Counted from the first letter of the stretch, positions 36,794 through 47,262 are shown. The stretch: DNA of 64,000 nucleotides from Dermacentor variabilis (GCF_050947875.1 NC_134568.1:257818615-257882614), one strand, 5' to 3'. Notes: generated by a model not told the origin, from the letters alone. Numbers and translations: made by a program.

Positions 36794-36978
36794 TGTTGTA
36801 AGCCACCTGTGCTGCGGACGAAGAAGACGTTGCAAATCAGACGAGAAATAGGATGCCAATCCACTATCGTGGGTAGGAGCCACATGCGTGACAGGCAACA
36901 ACAAGAGGACGAGCTGTGCCCCGGCTGGCCATCTTTGTTGTTGTAGCACTCGCTGCCACTGTGTAAATATTGTACATA
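36794..36978 (+). repeat. Gypsy-1 5' LTR, first part
   Basis: Begins tgttgtaagccacctgtgct and continues gcggacgaagaagacgt, ending gtgtaaatattgtacata at the DNA transposon. It resumes at 37689-37715 (aacccttttttgacatct... gtaaca). The matching 3' LTR starts at 42455. A stretch of about 50 bp here (36838-36893) is absent from the 3' LTR. Confidence 0.85.
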
Positions 36979-37195
36979 CCGTATTTACTCGAATCCAGGC
37001 CGACCCCGATTCTAAGCCGACCCCCTAAAGTCCGAAGCCAACAACAACAAAAAATATTACCTCGAATGTAGGCCGAACAAAAAAAAGCGAGGACAGCGTT
37101 CACAAAATGTAAACAGCATTTATTGAATGTGAATGTGCAGAGCTCATTCAACATCGTCGTCGCTGCTCCACTGTCTCCACTTTGTGGTGACGGCC

Positions 37196-37474
37196 TTACA
37201 TTGGTCCACTAAATGCCATCCTCGTTGCGGCGCACGCAAAAAGCTGCTGTCGTTGTCCCCTCCAATGACGGACATTTTTCTCGTCGACGCCGAAGTCCCG
37301 CCCGGCTTGAAGGTTCGACGATGCCTCTGCGGCTATCACAACTTTTCGCTTGAAAGCGGCACTGTAGTGGCATCTCCTGCTTGGTGCCATCGTGATAACA
37401 CCCCGCCGCACACCGATACGGCCGACACCATAGAGTTTCCCAGGAAACTCTATGGCCGACACGACACAGGTCAA
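37196..37474 (-). pseudogene. N-terminal fragment of pogo-like transposase (BrkDBD/HTH-type)
   Basis: The minus-strand frame contains RRCHYSAAFKRKVVIAAEAS, NLQAGRDFGVDEKNVRHW and RGQRQQLFACAATRMAFSGP. This is the helix-turn-helix DNA-binding opening seen in pogo/Tigger transposases of arthropods, related to the Brinker DNA-binding fold; family recognition is from memory. The catalytic DDE domain is absent. A 26-bp palindrome with 8-bp direct repeats lies just upstream of the likely start methionine (near 37400), within the apparent N-terminal extension, so the longer frame is partly an artefact of that insertion. Confidence 0.75.
37421..37462. repeat. 26-bp palindromic insertion with 8-bp direct repeats
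   Basis: gccgacac (37421-37428), then catagagtttcc ca ggaaactctatg (37429-37454), then gccgacac (37455-37462). The arms are 12 bp and perfect, with a 2-nt centre. The structure is that of an insertion with an 8-bp target duplication. Confidence 0.85.
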
Positions 37475-37715
37475 AATGGCGATCTCTCTTGTGCATGGTT
37501 GGCTAATGGCACGGCTAGCAGCGGCTGCGATACTGACTTCTCTAGATGGCGCTAGCTATGCACCATATTTAGCAGTTTCAATGAAAAACTGGCGCGTTTT
37601 TTAAAATCCTCGAATCTAAGCCGACCCTAGAGTTTGGAATATGATTATTTGAAAAAAACTATTGGCCTAGATTCGAATAAATATGGTAAACCCTTTTTGA
37701 CATCTGCCCGTAACA

Positions 37716-37735
37716 TCTTTGGTGGAGACATGGGG
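37716..37735 (+). other. Gypsy-1 primer binding site
   Basis: tctt separates the LTR end (gtaaca) from tggtggagacatgggg. TGG at its start would pair with the CCA end of a tRNA. The relative at 53769-53786 has tggtggaggttgcgggat on the minus strand, also 4 nt from its LTR. Confidence 0.6.
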
Positions 37736-37759
37736 TATGTATATCCGAAGGACACCACG

Positions 37760-38947
37760 GAGTGTCGCAGCAGACATCTTTTGGATCATACGACCATGTC
37801 TACTGAGCGGCCCGTTTGCTCAGCCTCGGCTACCACAACATCGGTTGTCCTGGCCAAACTCCGAGACCGTGGTATCTTCTCCGGTACTGACTCCATTGAC
37901 GTCTAAGACTGTTTAACCAAATACGAGCAAGCCAGCACGAACAATAGGCCCAACCATCATATATATTTGCTATATATATGTGTTATATTTGCTGGCTAAC
38001 ATTATCTACTACCTCAAGGGTACGGTCTGTGATGGGTTCCAAACACACGAAGAGGAACTGACTAGTTCGGACACCTGCAAGCAAAATCTACTGGAGCTCT
38101 TCGGGAAACCAGTCGGGAGCCAGCGAGCCGCTGAGAAGGAATTTTAGTGCTGGGCCCCAACATCAACTTCACCATATGTCGTGCACATTTAGGACGTGTA
38201 AGCTCTGTGTCGGCGGGTTGACGACAAAGTGCCTCAAGCTGACAAAGTCGGCCACACACTTCAAGTCATCGCCGATGACGCCTTTAACTTACTGATAAGG
38301 ACTGCTTGATAATCCATGACATAAAAAAGTGCCGACGCTGTGGGGAAGCGAAGAGCCGTTGTTTCACGCAACAATTCGTGCGGCTACATAACACCGCCGT
38401 TGCCTCAACGTGTGAGGGCGTCCAGCTGCCTGGTACCGAAAGCTTACTGCATCTTGTGCGGTGTGAGATTGAGGCTACGTTTCCATCTGTTACTCAGGCG
38501 TGTTCTTACGACGAGTCCCGCCCTGCAGTATTGTTGATCAAGGCAGTCGTATACATAGTAGGCGAATGCAGGCATATGCATCCCATCTGTACTGTAAGTC
38601 GCCGGTCAGCAATTTCTTTCGACTTCCCCACCCACGTTCACCATATCCCAGATAACGCGATCCAAACCACTGGCGCACGCACGACGACAATATGCTTCAA
38701 GTGCAACGGGATAGGGCATGTTTCTTGTCATTGTCGCTATTGCCGGCCGTCGTCACCTCGTCCCGTGCGCATTTATTGCCCAGAAGACAGTCTGTCCTCT
38801 TCGTTTCGTGCTCGCAATGACCCACCGCACCCTGATGTGCCTGCACAGACTCCACGCTACGACTGCTCGCCATCCCTGCAACCGATGTTCTTGCTCTCCG
38901 CTGCCCGTCGCTCGCCATACTATCGTCGTCCATCTTTGGAAAACTGA
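37760..38947 (+). pseudogene. Gypsy-1 gag relic
   Basis: An N-terminal piece near 37840-37905 (SGTDSIDV, cf. SGTDDTDV in the better copy) is followed by a stop-riddled central region. An open stretch at 38306-38947 contains CRRCGEAKSRCFTQQF and the CCHC zinc knuckle CFKCNGIGHVSCHC. The downstream part is Ser/Pro/Arg-rich, as in the minus-strand relative. A short duplication of tatatttgct (37964-37995) marks local damage. Confidence 0.8.
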
Positions 38948-38959
38948 CCAGTGCAGTTA

Positions 38960-40370
38960 CCAGAGGTGATGCTGCATTGGCCAATCTACCCGGAAATACC
39001 TTGTTGACCCTGGCTACCCGACAAAACCTTTTGGACGTAGAAGTGGACGGCGCAGCTGTTTCGATGATCATAGACCCTGGGGTGCAACTATCTGTCATGG
39101 GCACTCGCCTTTCTCGTCGTCTCCGCAATGTTCTTACGCCCGCCACGTAGTGTCATACGCGTTGCCGACGGCAGTGCACTTTCCGTCGTTGGCATGTGCA
39201 CTGCGCGCGTGAGCTTCACTGGCCACCAGAACTCAGTTCTATTCGCAGTTCTACAACAGCGTCCCCATAACATCATTCTCGGCCATGACTTCCTGAGTGC
39301 CTATTCGGCCTTTATTGACTGCTCATCTACCCTTCTACAGTTGGAACTCCCTTCTGTACCCGACCTCAACACAGAGTCGCCACCGCGTTTATGTGTTGTT
39401 GAGTTTGTTCGTCTGTGACCAGCTACCGTGACATATGACGTTGACCTCAGAGCCCCGTTTGTGACGGTGTCTATGTGACCTCCCCTTCTCTCTACGCTCT
39501 TTTGGCGCGGTGTGTTGTGCTCCCTCTCTGTTGCGACTGTTGCGGAGAACTGGGTGTGTTTACCTATTCTCAACTTTGGACGCACCCCACAAATTCTTCC
39601 CGAAGGCATCACGTTGGGCAACATATCGCTTGTAGGTGCATGCAACCCTCTGGTCCTGACTGTCGATGCTCCACAGTTGTCACCTGCAAGCCCGCACACC
39701 AGTGCAACGCTTGACGACCCTCTTGACAGCACGATTGCCGCTGACCTGTCCTCTTCTTTAGTCCGACGATCTTCGTAGCTTGTTAGCATCTTACTGCGAT
39801 GTCTTTTGTCTTTCTTTGCCCCATCTTGGCCAAACATCACTTGTAACCCATCACATCGATACTAGGAATACAAGACCCATCCATAGGCGCCCTTACCGAG
39901 TGTCTGCATCCGGATGCCGTGTCATTCAAACAGAAGTTGGGAAAATGTTGACTAAGGACATCATTGAACCATCTGCGAGTCCTTGGGCGTCCCATGTGGT
40001 GCTTGTCAGAAAAAAAGACAACACCTGGTGGTTCTGTATCGACTGTCGGCACCTGAACAAGATAACAAAAAAGGATGTCTACCCTTTGCCGCAAATAGAC
40101 CATGCACTCGACTCTCTCCATGGCACAAGGTACTTTTCTTTCATAGATCTTCGGTCCGGCTAGTATTGGCAAATTTCCACTGACCAGCAGGATCGCACCT
40201 TCATTACACCCGATGGGCTCAGTTCAAAGTCATGCCCTTCAGGTTGTGTAATGCCCCAGTGGCATCTGATTGAATGATGACCTCCGTCCTTCGCATGTTC
40301 AAGTGGTCTACTTGCTTTTGTTATCTTGTCGTCGTTTTTCCGCCTACGTTCTCCAGTCATATACAATGAC
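38960..40370 (+). pseudogene. Gypsy-1 protease and reverse transcriptase relic
   Basis: Aspartic protease block near 39030-39110 with the catalytic triad altered (IDPGVQLSVM where the relative has IDTG). RT blocks at 39895-40165 include IHRRPYRVSASG, IIEPSASPWASHVVLVRKKD and DALDSLHGTRYFSFIDL. The region for the catalytic YLDD (about 40300-40330) reads CYLVVV. At least three frame changes and several stops. Confidence 0.85.
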
Positions 40371-42400
40371 TATAGGTTATTTTGCAGGTATCTTGCAACA
40401 CCTGGCTTCAACTAAACTCCTCCAAATGCAGTTTTGGACGCCGAGAGATCACCGTACTTAGTCATCTTGTTGATGCAGCTGTTATCAGACCTGTCCCTAC
40501 CGAACTACGCAACTATGCGCTGTTACCAACTTTCCAATGCCCCGTTATTCGCAAGACGCCTGCTCGTTTTTTTGGCCACTGCTCTTACTTTCATCACTTC
40601 GTGAAAGACTTTGCACAGATAGCACGGCTTCTTACATGCTTGCTCATGAAAAATGTTCCTTTTACCTAGGGTCCTGCAGAAGCGTGTGCCTTTTCGCAGC
40701 TTATCGCACTAATCACTATGCCACCTGTGCTGGCTTACTTTGACAATTCTGCTCCCACGGAAGTTTGTAGACTCCAGTGGCTATAGCGTCGGCGCTTTCT
40801 GGCTTGTTGTCAACATGGTCAGGACTGTGTCACTGCATATGCCAGCCGCCTCCTTTCCACCGCTGAGCAGAATTATTCAATTACAGAGAGAGAGTGCCTC
40901 GCTCGTGTATGGGCCGTTGCAAAATCTCGCCCTTATCTGTATGGCAGACCTTTTATTGTCGTCACTGACCAATCACGCTCTATGCTGGCTGTCTTCGCTG
41001 AAGTATCCCTTGGGTCACCTTGGATGCTGGACATTACGGCTTCAAGAATACTCAAATACAGTCATCTACAAGCCTGGCCGTTTGCATCGGGATGCCAACT
41101 GCCTTTCCTGGTACCCCGTCGACGAACCGGAACCTACACCGAGCGACTACAGTCCTTGTGTGCTTGCCATCTCCGAACTCTTCAACATAGCTGCTGAACA
41201 ACGCCGTGACCCAGTCCTACGCAAGATTATAGACCGTCTCAGCTCCCAGGCTCCTGATGCCTCTCTCAGTCTCTTTACACTCGACATCGTCACAGTTTGC
41301 TTGCTGATGGTCCTGACCTCTAACTTGTGACTCCGGCACACTTCCGCTCGTCTGTGCTGGCCCAGCTTCATGATGCGTCAACAGCGGGGCACCTTGGCGT
41401 TTCGTGCATATACGATTGCGCACACTGTTGATTCTACTGGCCAGGCATGTCCCGCTCAGGGTGTCGTTATGTGACCTCTTGCGAGCTTTGTCAGTGCCGG
41501 AGAAAGCCGCTACTCCCACCTGCTGGCCATCTTCAGTCTGTCAATGTTCCACATGAGCCATTTCATCACATCGGCCTCGACTTACTCAGTCCATTTCCTC
41601 CGTTTATCTCGGGAAATAGATGAGTTGCCGTAGCTACAGACTACGCGACGTGATTCGCAATGACATCTGCTCTTACGACCAGCTGCGCGAGCGACGTTGC
41701 CGACTTCTTACTCCATGATGTCATTCTCCAGCATGAGGCTCCTCGGCAACTTCTAACCGACCGGGGCAGACAGTTTCTTTCGAGGACATTCTACGGTCCT
41801 GCTTGATGCAACACAAACTGACCATAGCATACCACCCACAGATGAATGGCTTGACGGAGCGACTGAACCGAACAATTACTGACATGCAGGCAATGTATGT
41901 GTCCGCCAACCACCGGGATTGGGACACGAAATTGCCTTTTGTGACATTCGCGTAGAACACATCAAGACATCAGACCATTGGTTATTCGCCTTTCTTTCGC
42001 TTATTCGGCCGAAATTCTATGTTGGCTATGGACACGCTGGTGCCTCCTTCCGCGTGCCCCCTACCGAGTATGCTCGAAAGGCTTTTGCCCGTGCTGATCA
42101 TGGACGTCATGTTGCCGGCGCTCGATTCAGCGAGTTGCAGATCCACCAGCAATGTCGATACACTAACCATCACAGGACTACCCACTTTGCCCCTGGGTCC
42201 CTTGTCCTCTGGTCCCCAGCACGCTGTGTAGGGCTTTCTGAAAAGCTGCTGTTCCCGTACACCGGCCCATATCAAGTGTGCTGCCAAGTGACAGCCGTAA
42301 CGTATGAAATCGGTCCATTGCCTTCGTCTCCATCGGCTCAATCTCACACCGACATCATGCATGTCGTCATCATGCACCTCTGTGTGCAGTGAACCTTTTC
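40371..42400 (+). pseudogene. Gypsy-1 RNase H and integrase relic
   Basis: RT thumb/connection near 40400-40660 (SKCSFGRREITVLSHLVDA). RNase H-region text at 40960-41110 ([20 protein letters not shown]). Integrase at 41330-42390 in broken frames, with an MNGLTERLNRT-type block near 41845 and a GPY-type C-terminal module near 42260 (SEKLLFPYTGPYQVCCQV). Non-functional. Confidence 0.8.
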
Positions 42401-42454
42401 CATGCCGTCATATTTCGACTGCACCGTGTTGGTGCTTTCGCTGCCGGAGGGTAA

Positions 42455-42604
42455 TGTGATGAGCCACCTGTCCTGCGGACGAAGAAGACGTTTCATAGCA
42501 TGCGAGAAAGAGGACGAGCTCTGCCTCAGCCCTGCATCTTTGTCGTCATGGTGCCATTCACTAACACTGTGTAAATATTGTACATAAACTCGTTTTTTGA
42601 CGTC
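42455..42604 (+). repeat. Gypsy-1 3' LTR, truncated
   Basis: Starts tgtgatgagccacctgtcct after a purine tract (ggagggtaa, the likely PPT) and matches the 5' LTR through gtgtaaatattgtacataaa to ttttttgacgtct. The last roughly 10 bp (cccgtaaca) are replaced by a hairpin. Confidence 0.8.
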
Positions 42605-42647
42605 TATGTTAATCATAGCAACACACAAGTGTGCTATGATTAACATA
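42605..42647. repeat. Perfect 16-bp hairpin at the 3' LTR end
   Basis: tatgttaatcatagca (42605-42620), an 11-nt loop, and tgctatgattaacata (42632-42647). Beyond the arm a further gcgagtt matches aactcg of the LTR in inverse, suggesting a snap-back copying event. Confidence 0.9.
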
Positions 42648-44255
42648 TGCGAGTTCTGTATGCAGCTTTCCGAAATCTGTTGGCTGTGTTAGTGGACAAT
42701 GCTTCCTATAAAATATGACAATGTCACTGAACAGAATAAAGCCAGTACATTCATCAAAACTACTAACAATAACACAGAGGCATTATGTTATTAATGTTGA
42801 AGTCTGTACACTAAATACCTGTCTGTGAAAATTGCAGTTTGCCACCTTCAATTCCAGGCTCTGCACTCGGGCCACAGGGAGTATTAATTTTTCAGTTACT
42901 TTTTTTTCCGAACTTGTGGGCAGGTGGAATTTATCACTACCTACGAGCGAGATGCAGTAGTAAGGGCAAGGTGTCAGAGCAAGAAAGAAAAGCAGCAACA
43001 GAAGTCAGCACAACACAAATGTCATAGCATGAAAACATTCAGTATGTGGTTGTTTACAAAAAAAAAAAAAGTTGTTTTGAAGGGGAGTATTGTGGCAAAT
43101 AATGTATGCCTCTCTGCTATTCCAGTCAATCTTTTTCCACCATCATGGAGCAAAACAACACATTATCAGTCATCATGTTCATGTAAGTAGCACAGCGAAA
43201 ACTCTTCTTTTAGAGCTTTTCTTAAGATGTGTACCCACCCGAAAGGATAGCTGTCCTCCTGATGTTAGCCCTTGTTTTATGCACATGCACAATGTATGCA
43301 CCATTGTTACTATAGGCTCCGTACAACAGCCAGAGAGCACCACAGAGCGATGCATATATGCACTGCTCTCTGGTGCCCTCAGACTAGTATACGGAGATCA
43401 GCAGCACTGGTACAGTGCCTTCGACACCAGGAAGGTCGCCTCCCATCAGTGCACTTGAGCAACACAACTTTTCCCTGGCTTGCTGTAGTTTTTCTCGAGA
43501 CTAGCGATGCGACATACAACATTTTCATGTGTCTGTTGAAGGACAATACATGGCATGTGTTATATTTGCCTTTATTTGCACTGAAAAGTGTAATTCAATG
43601 TCGGTGTTGCAGTAGTAGTACAGTTAAATAAAACCAGGCACACAGACACAATCAAAATATATACAGGAAAACATAAACAATGCTAGACATTGTGCAGTAT
43701 AGATTATAACAATTTATGCTGCATAAAAATTTATGAAAGCAATAAGTCTGGTTGCAAGTATCTTGAGGGTGCCCGTGTGAACTAAACTGTGCACCCTATT
43801 GAGCAAAACAGCGCAATGAAACTGAGGATGCAGGGGAAAAGAAAAACATTGGCACTGACCCACAAATGAACTTTTACTGGACAGACTAACCTATATATCA
43901 ACAACCCAGAATTAAATTTCAACTCATGAAAAACTGCAGCAGGAGAATAAATGTAAATTTTAGGTGAGAAGCGGATGCGAATTGCATGCTCTTAGTCATA
44001 TACTATGGGGGATATGCAGCACTACCTGTAGCTTTCAGCCATTTTTGTTGGCAAGGTTGTCATTGATGCACGAATTATTTGGCAATGAGAATCCAATCCA
44101 TTCATTTAGGAGACATGGCCATGGTAGAGGTGAGAATTAAGTTCACTGGGTAGGCTAGCCCAGGGCCAATCCTCGCAAGCTGTTTGCTGTGCGCTTCAAG
44201 TGGCGTGATGACCCACAAGCACAAGTGAGGCAGAGAATAATCTATTAAGCATGTA
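42648..44255. other. Intron-like, no supported exon
   Basis: AT-rich and CpG-poor. Around 42900-42970 an acceptor-like tract (ttttttttccgaacttgtgg, gcag) precedes a short open stretch, but no reliable exon can be defined. An ORF of 122 codons at 43090-43458 has no domain. A plus-strand ataaa near 43629 may be a cryptic poly(A) signal. Confidence 0.4.
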
Positions 44256-44441
44256 CACGGTAGTCCTTTTATGACAGGGAAAACGTGGGCATGTAGCCTG
44301 TGCTCTGCGGAGGTAGTGTCCCCTTTATATACAGAAACACTATGCGGAGGTAGGGTGCCTCGATTCACACTACTCCGACATCGAGGCACCCCATGTGAAA
44401 GCTGCTTAGAGTGCTAGCAAGTAATAAGCAATAAAGGGGTA

Positions 44442-45165
44442 ACCACAAAAATAAAGTTATGAAAGTGTAATTTTGTATGTTTTCGCTCCTCTATTATAGT
44501 GGAACAGTGAAAGCCTAATTCTTTATTGAACTGAAATAAAACGCTTCCTTCACTGCAACTATTGATTGTCAAGTTTCTTATTCTTGGTTAGGCTTTATTG
44601 ATCCATTGCCTTCATCCCCATTGGCTCAACCTTGCACCGACATCATGCACGTTGTTCGCTCGAGGCCATATCATGCCATAGACACTGATTACCCTGTATG
44701 TGCGGTGAACCTTTTCCATGTCATCGTATTTGCACTGGATGCCTTGGAGAAGGATGTCGGCAAGCTTCGCGTAAAGCATGCATGGCTGACTGACATAGGC
44801 TTTTCTCGTGCAAGCCAGTGAGAAGTACATGGAGAGATGCTTGTGGCGATCTCTCCTCAGTGTTTCTTCTAGTTTTCTTAACTATTTATTGTTGAGTTTC
44901 ACTTGAGTGAGCAGTATAGTTTCATGCGTAAAACGGGGTCAGCAGTGAAATGAACTGTACCACAGACTTTTGAAGAGTGAAATGCTCAGACTCCATACAC
45001 ATTGTCCATGTCTGTTGCACACCTCATCGCTTCCGCCAATAAAAAGGCTTTTCAAGAACAGCAGATGCTCCGGAGGTATCAAGTATGATGCCATTTTGAA
45101 ATGGTTGCATGACGATGATTTTGTTTGCTTCTGTGATTGGCTTGTGGAGTAACAACCCCTCACGG
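44442..45165 (+). repeat. Interspersed repeat 'R', copy 2, nested in element P
   Basis: Aligns with 36118-36545. Interrupted at 44578-44879 by a Gypsy-derived piece. It lacks the 53-bp insert found in copy 1, giving an empty-site reference. Confidence 0.75.
44578..44879 (+). mobile_element. Gypsy 3'-end fragment between 21-bp direct repeats
   Basis: ttgatccattgccttcatcc, ttggctcaaccttgcaccga and gtgaaccttttccatgtcat match 42310-42410 of Gypsy-1 (integrase end and PPT-proximal region). It is bordered by aactattgattgtcaagttt (44557-44576) and aactatttattgttgagttt (44880-44899). The roughly 20-bp direct repeats do not fit Gypsy integration, which duplicates 4-6 bp. Confidence 0.65.
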
Positions 45166-45484
45166 TCCGTGTGCCTTGGTTGCCAACTGTGCTCATACTG
45201 GAAACGTGCAAATGCTGACACATGCCCACTAGTTAATAGGTACTTCCAGCATATTTCAATGCTTAAGCATTCTTTGCTGAGCACCCTAGGAAAATCTGTC
45301 TGTCGCACTAAAAGTGTAATGCCTTGTATCTGTATGAAAATGCGAAACTTACAAATACATTTATTCATTATAATAGTGTAAATGTAGATGACTGATACCT
45401 TTATAACAACTGAAACCCGGAAAAAAAAATTATTATAGAGAGAATACCTATAGGGATATGTAGGGCTCCATAGAACATGCATGG

Positions 45485-45720
45485 AAGGATAGGTAACCTG
45501 AAATTTGGGGGTGGACCAACTTAAATTTTGGGTGAGCCGACTGAAATTTAGGGGTGACCCAACTGAAACTTAAGGGGGGGGGGGGTCAACTTGAAATTTG
45601 GAGGTGGGCCAACCTCAGATGTGGCTGTCAGCCAAGTTAAAATTGGGGGTGCATCAACCTAAATTGCAGGGATGAGCCAACTTAAACTTGAGGTCAGCCA
45701 ACTTGAGATTTGGAGGTATG
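45485..45720 (+). repeat. GGGTGGNCCAACTTGAAATTT minisatellite
   Basis: Around nine imperfect units of 23-28 bp with core ccaacttgaaatttgg(g)gg. A homologous but shorter array (about four units, reversed) is at 54500-54600 in the other P copy, so copy number differs between element copies. Confidence 0.85.
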
Positions 45721-46422
45721 CTTATGCAATCTTGGACAACTCCAGTGTAGTTTCATACCTTTTGTTTTTTTCAACTCGCAGCTTGCCTTATTCGGAGCAG
45801 TTTAGGAGAGATGAGCTCAGGTCAATCTTCCGCTGTGGTTATTAATCTGTTAAGCTTAATCACTTGTATAACTGTCTGCTTAATTACTTGATTAAGCTTA
45901 TTAAAGATGTGATGGCTATGTTAGTATAATTAATCATGAAGATCTATCAAGTCAAACTAATCTCAAGTGCCCTTGATTATTTAGGCTTTATTGATTTAAC
46001 ATTGGTTACTCTTGATTAGTGTAATTTAACGTAAATGTGTTAGTCTCATTGTTAATTATTCTCAATTGATCACCATTATACTTAGCTAATTTATTTGCAA
46101 TTACTCTAATTAATCTGAGTAACCTTAATTACTCTTATACCTCTTCAGCACTCACTATATATAGTGATAATCATAAATATCAGTAGTCATACATAGTCAT
46201 GGGGCATTCCCATATATATCTCCATAGGACCCCATGTATAGCTATGCATGGAATGCATCCCGTCGCACATTACAGACAGGCGGGCAGACGAACAGAGTTC
46301 CGAGGAAAGTAGCCCTAGAATGCTTATGCATTCATATACGCTTCGAGTACCCAATAACTACAGGGCTCATGTTGGCACTTCTACATTTCCAGTGCACTCG
46401 CGTACCCCAACTTGAGGAAATA

Positions 46423-46439
46423 GGGGGGGGGGGGGGGGG
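46423..46439. repeat. (G)17 tract
   Basis: Homopolymer at the truncated end of element P copy 1, about 130 bp upstream of a coding exon. A shorter G12 run is at 45574-45585. Confidence 0.95.
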
Positions 46440-46566
46440 AATGGACGGTTTGTGGTTTCATCCTGGTCAGCACATCTTTCCCCTACACCCCAGTATATGC
46501 CAACTTTCATGTAACATGACTTTGCCAGCTCTTACAAAGATGTAATCCGAGACTTTGTTCATGTAG

Positions 46567-46684
46567 GGCCATGTTTGGTGGCAGCACATTCCTGTTGTTC
46601 CTATTGTGCTACTGCTGTCAACGCAAAATGAGAGAAAACGCATTCGCAACTTTGGACAATGCTGTGATCATCCACCACCCACAG
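46567..46684 (+). CDS. Penultimate exon of a small membrane protein with PPxY tail
   Basis: Acceptor ttgttcatgtag precedes the exon and donor cacag|gtaaga follows it. The frame gives AMFGGSTFLLFLLCYCCQRK, then MRENAFATLDNAVIIHHPQ: the end of a hydrophobic membrane segment, a juxtamembrane Cys pair, a basic stop-transfer cluster (QRK..R) and the start of a tail. The exon ends in phase 0 and joins directly to 46753. The upstream part of the membrane span and any extracellular domain must lie in earlier exons, which I could not identify. The layout suggests a type I or III single-pass protein like WBP1/VOPP1-type WW-binding proteins, but no ortholog is recognised. Confidence 0.7.
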
Positions 46685-46752
46685 GTAAGAGGCGTCAGCA
46701 AGCTGTACAATGGTATCATCACTAATGCAAGCCTTCTACAACTATCCTGCAG

Positions 46753-46905
46753 GCATCAACAAACCCTGCACCACAGGCAACTCAAGTAATGCTAAGTGGG
46801 CCACCTCCAAACTACGATGCTGTTGTCAAGAAAAATCCAGCTGATCTGGAACCACCTCCATATGAAGTTGCTGTGGCAAGTCTTCAAGCTAGCGGCTACG
46901 TCTGA
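46753..46905 (+). CDS. Last exon of the PPxY membrane protein
   Basis: Acceptor actatcctgcag, then 50 codons and TGA at 46903-46905. The intron between exons is 68 bp. The tail contains GPPPNYDAVVKK and LEPPPYEVAVASL, two PPxY motifs that in known proteins bind WW domains of NEDD4-family ubiquitin ligases, and it ends ..QASGYV. Codon use is balanced and the frame joins the previous exon exactly, which a chance ORF would rarely do. The 3' UTR is about 200 bp. Function beyond WW-domain binding is not inferable. Confidence 0.8.
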   Translation, partial: ASTNPAPQATQVMLSGPPPNYDAVVKKNPADLEPPPYEVAVASLQASGYV

Positions 46906-47106
46906 GCAGTGCATTGGCAGCTTATTTATTCCATCCTTCAGCGGCACTGTGGGCACGTGTCCCAATGACCTAACACAGGCCTTGCAAAGTTAATCAGATA
47001 ACTGAAGGCTGAACTGTGCATACTACCAGACCTATAAGGTGTGTGCTTACACTGTCTGAAGCTTATTTATTTACCCCCACCATCATCAGCCAGTCATAAT
47101 CACCAC

Positions 47107-47112
47107 AATAAA
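47107..47112 (+). terminator. Poly(A) signal of the PPxY gene
   Basis: aataaa about 200 bp after the stop codon, followed by a GT-rich stretch (gtgcacttgtggctttg). Plus-strand cleavage would fall near 47130. Confidence 0.65.
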
Positions 47113-47203
47113 GGTTTTAAAGACAGTGCACTTGTGGCTTTGGGATCAAGCAGTTGTGTTTCCAAAGACAGGAACTAATATAAACCTGTCACAGTCACAC
47201 AAC

Positions 47204-47209
47204 TTTATT
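47204..47209 (-). terminator. Poly(A) signal of the Iwr1-family gene
   Basis: Minus-strand AATAAA (plus tttatt) 54 bp after the stop codon at 47263-47265. Followed on the minus strand by gttgtgtgactgtgac, a GT-rich downstream element. Confidence 0.7.
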
Positions 47210-47262
47210 AAAAAATGAGACACAAAAAAAAAAAAAGGTCCTTCAGGAAATGCTAGAGCCCC

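Larger units (their letters stand above)
36979..37686 (-). mobile_element. Pogo/Tigger-like DNA transposon (708 bp, non-autonomous) inside the LTR
   Basis: The terminal inverted repeats begin ccgtatttactcgaatccag on the left and, read inward from the right, ccatatttattcgaatctag, followed by ggccga. Both ends are flanked by TA (36977-36978 and 37687-37688), the Tc1/mariner/pogo-type target duplication. The joint tacaTAaac restores the LTR seen at 42589. The minus strand holds an N-terminal transposase fragment, so this is a deletion derivative that would need an autonomous partner. Confidence 0.88.
36794..42604 (+). mobile_element. Ty3/Gypsy LTR retrotransposon, decayed copy (Gypsy-1)
   Basis: Overall order 5' LTR, PBS, gag, protease, RT, RNase H, integrase, PPT, 3' LTR on the plus strand. 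The 5' LTR is split by a DNA transposon (36979-37686), and the 3' LTR is truncated. Gag retains a CCHC knuckle (CX2CX4HX4C at about 38694-38735), the protease site is DPG instead of DTG (39073), and the RT YxDD box is degraded to YLVV (about 40319). Many stops and frameshifts occur. The 4.97-kb element at 48970-53938 is a relative in opposite orientation, sharing gag, protease and RT blocks and LTR sub-motifs (gaagaagacg, gtaaatattgta). It may lie within an intron of the plus-strand gene that ends at 47.1 kb. Confidence 0.9.
44256..46412 (+). mobile_element. Foldback element 'P', copy 1, with nested insertions
   Basis: Flanked on the left by TA and starting cacggtagtccttttatgac. The left arm (44256-44440, resuming 45172-45300) matches 48594-48962. 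The middle contains a 23-28 bp minisatellite (45485-45720) and AT-rich linker (45720-46230). The right arm (46240-46412, inverted) is truncated at a G run. Repeat R copy 2 (44442-45165) and a Gypsy fragment (44578-44879) are nested in it. No transposase. Copy 2, in reverse orientation, is at 48594-55150. Confidence 0.75.
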
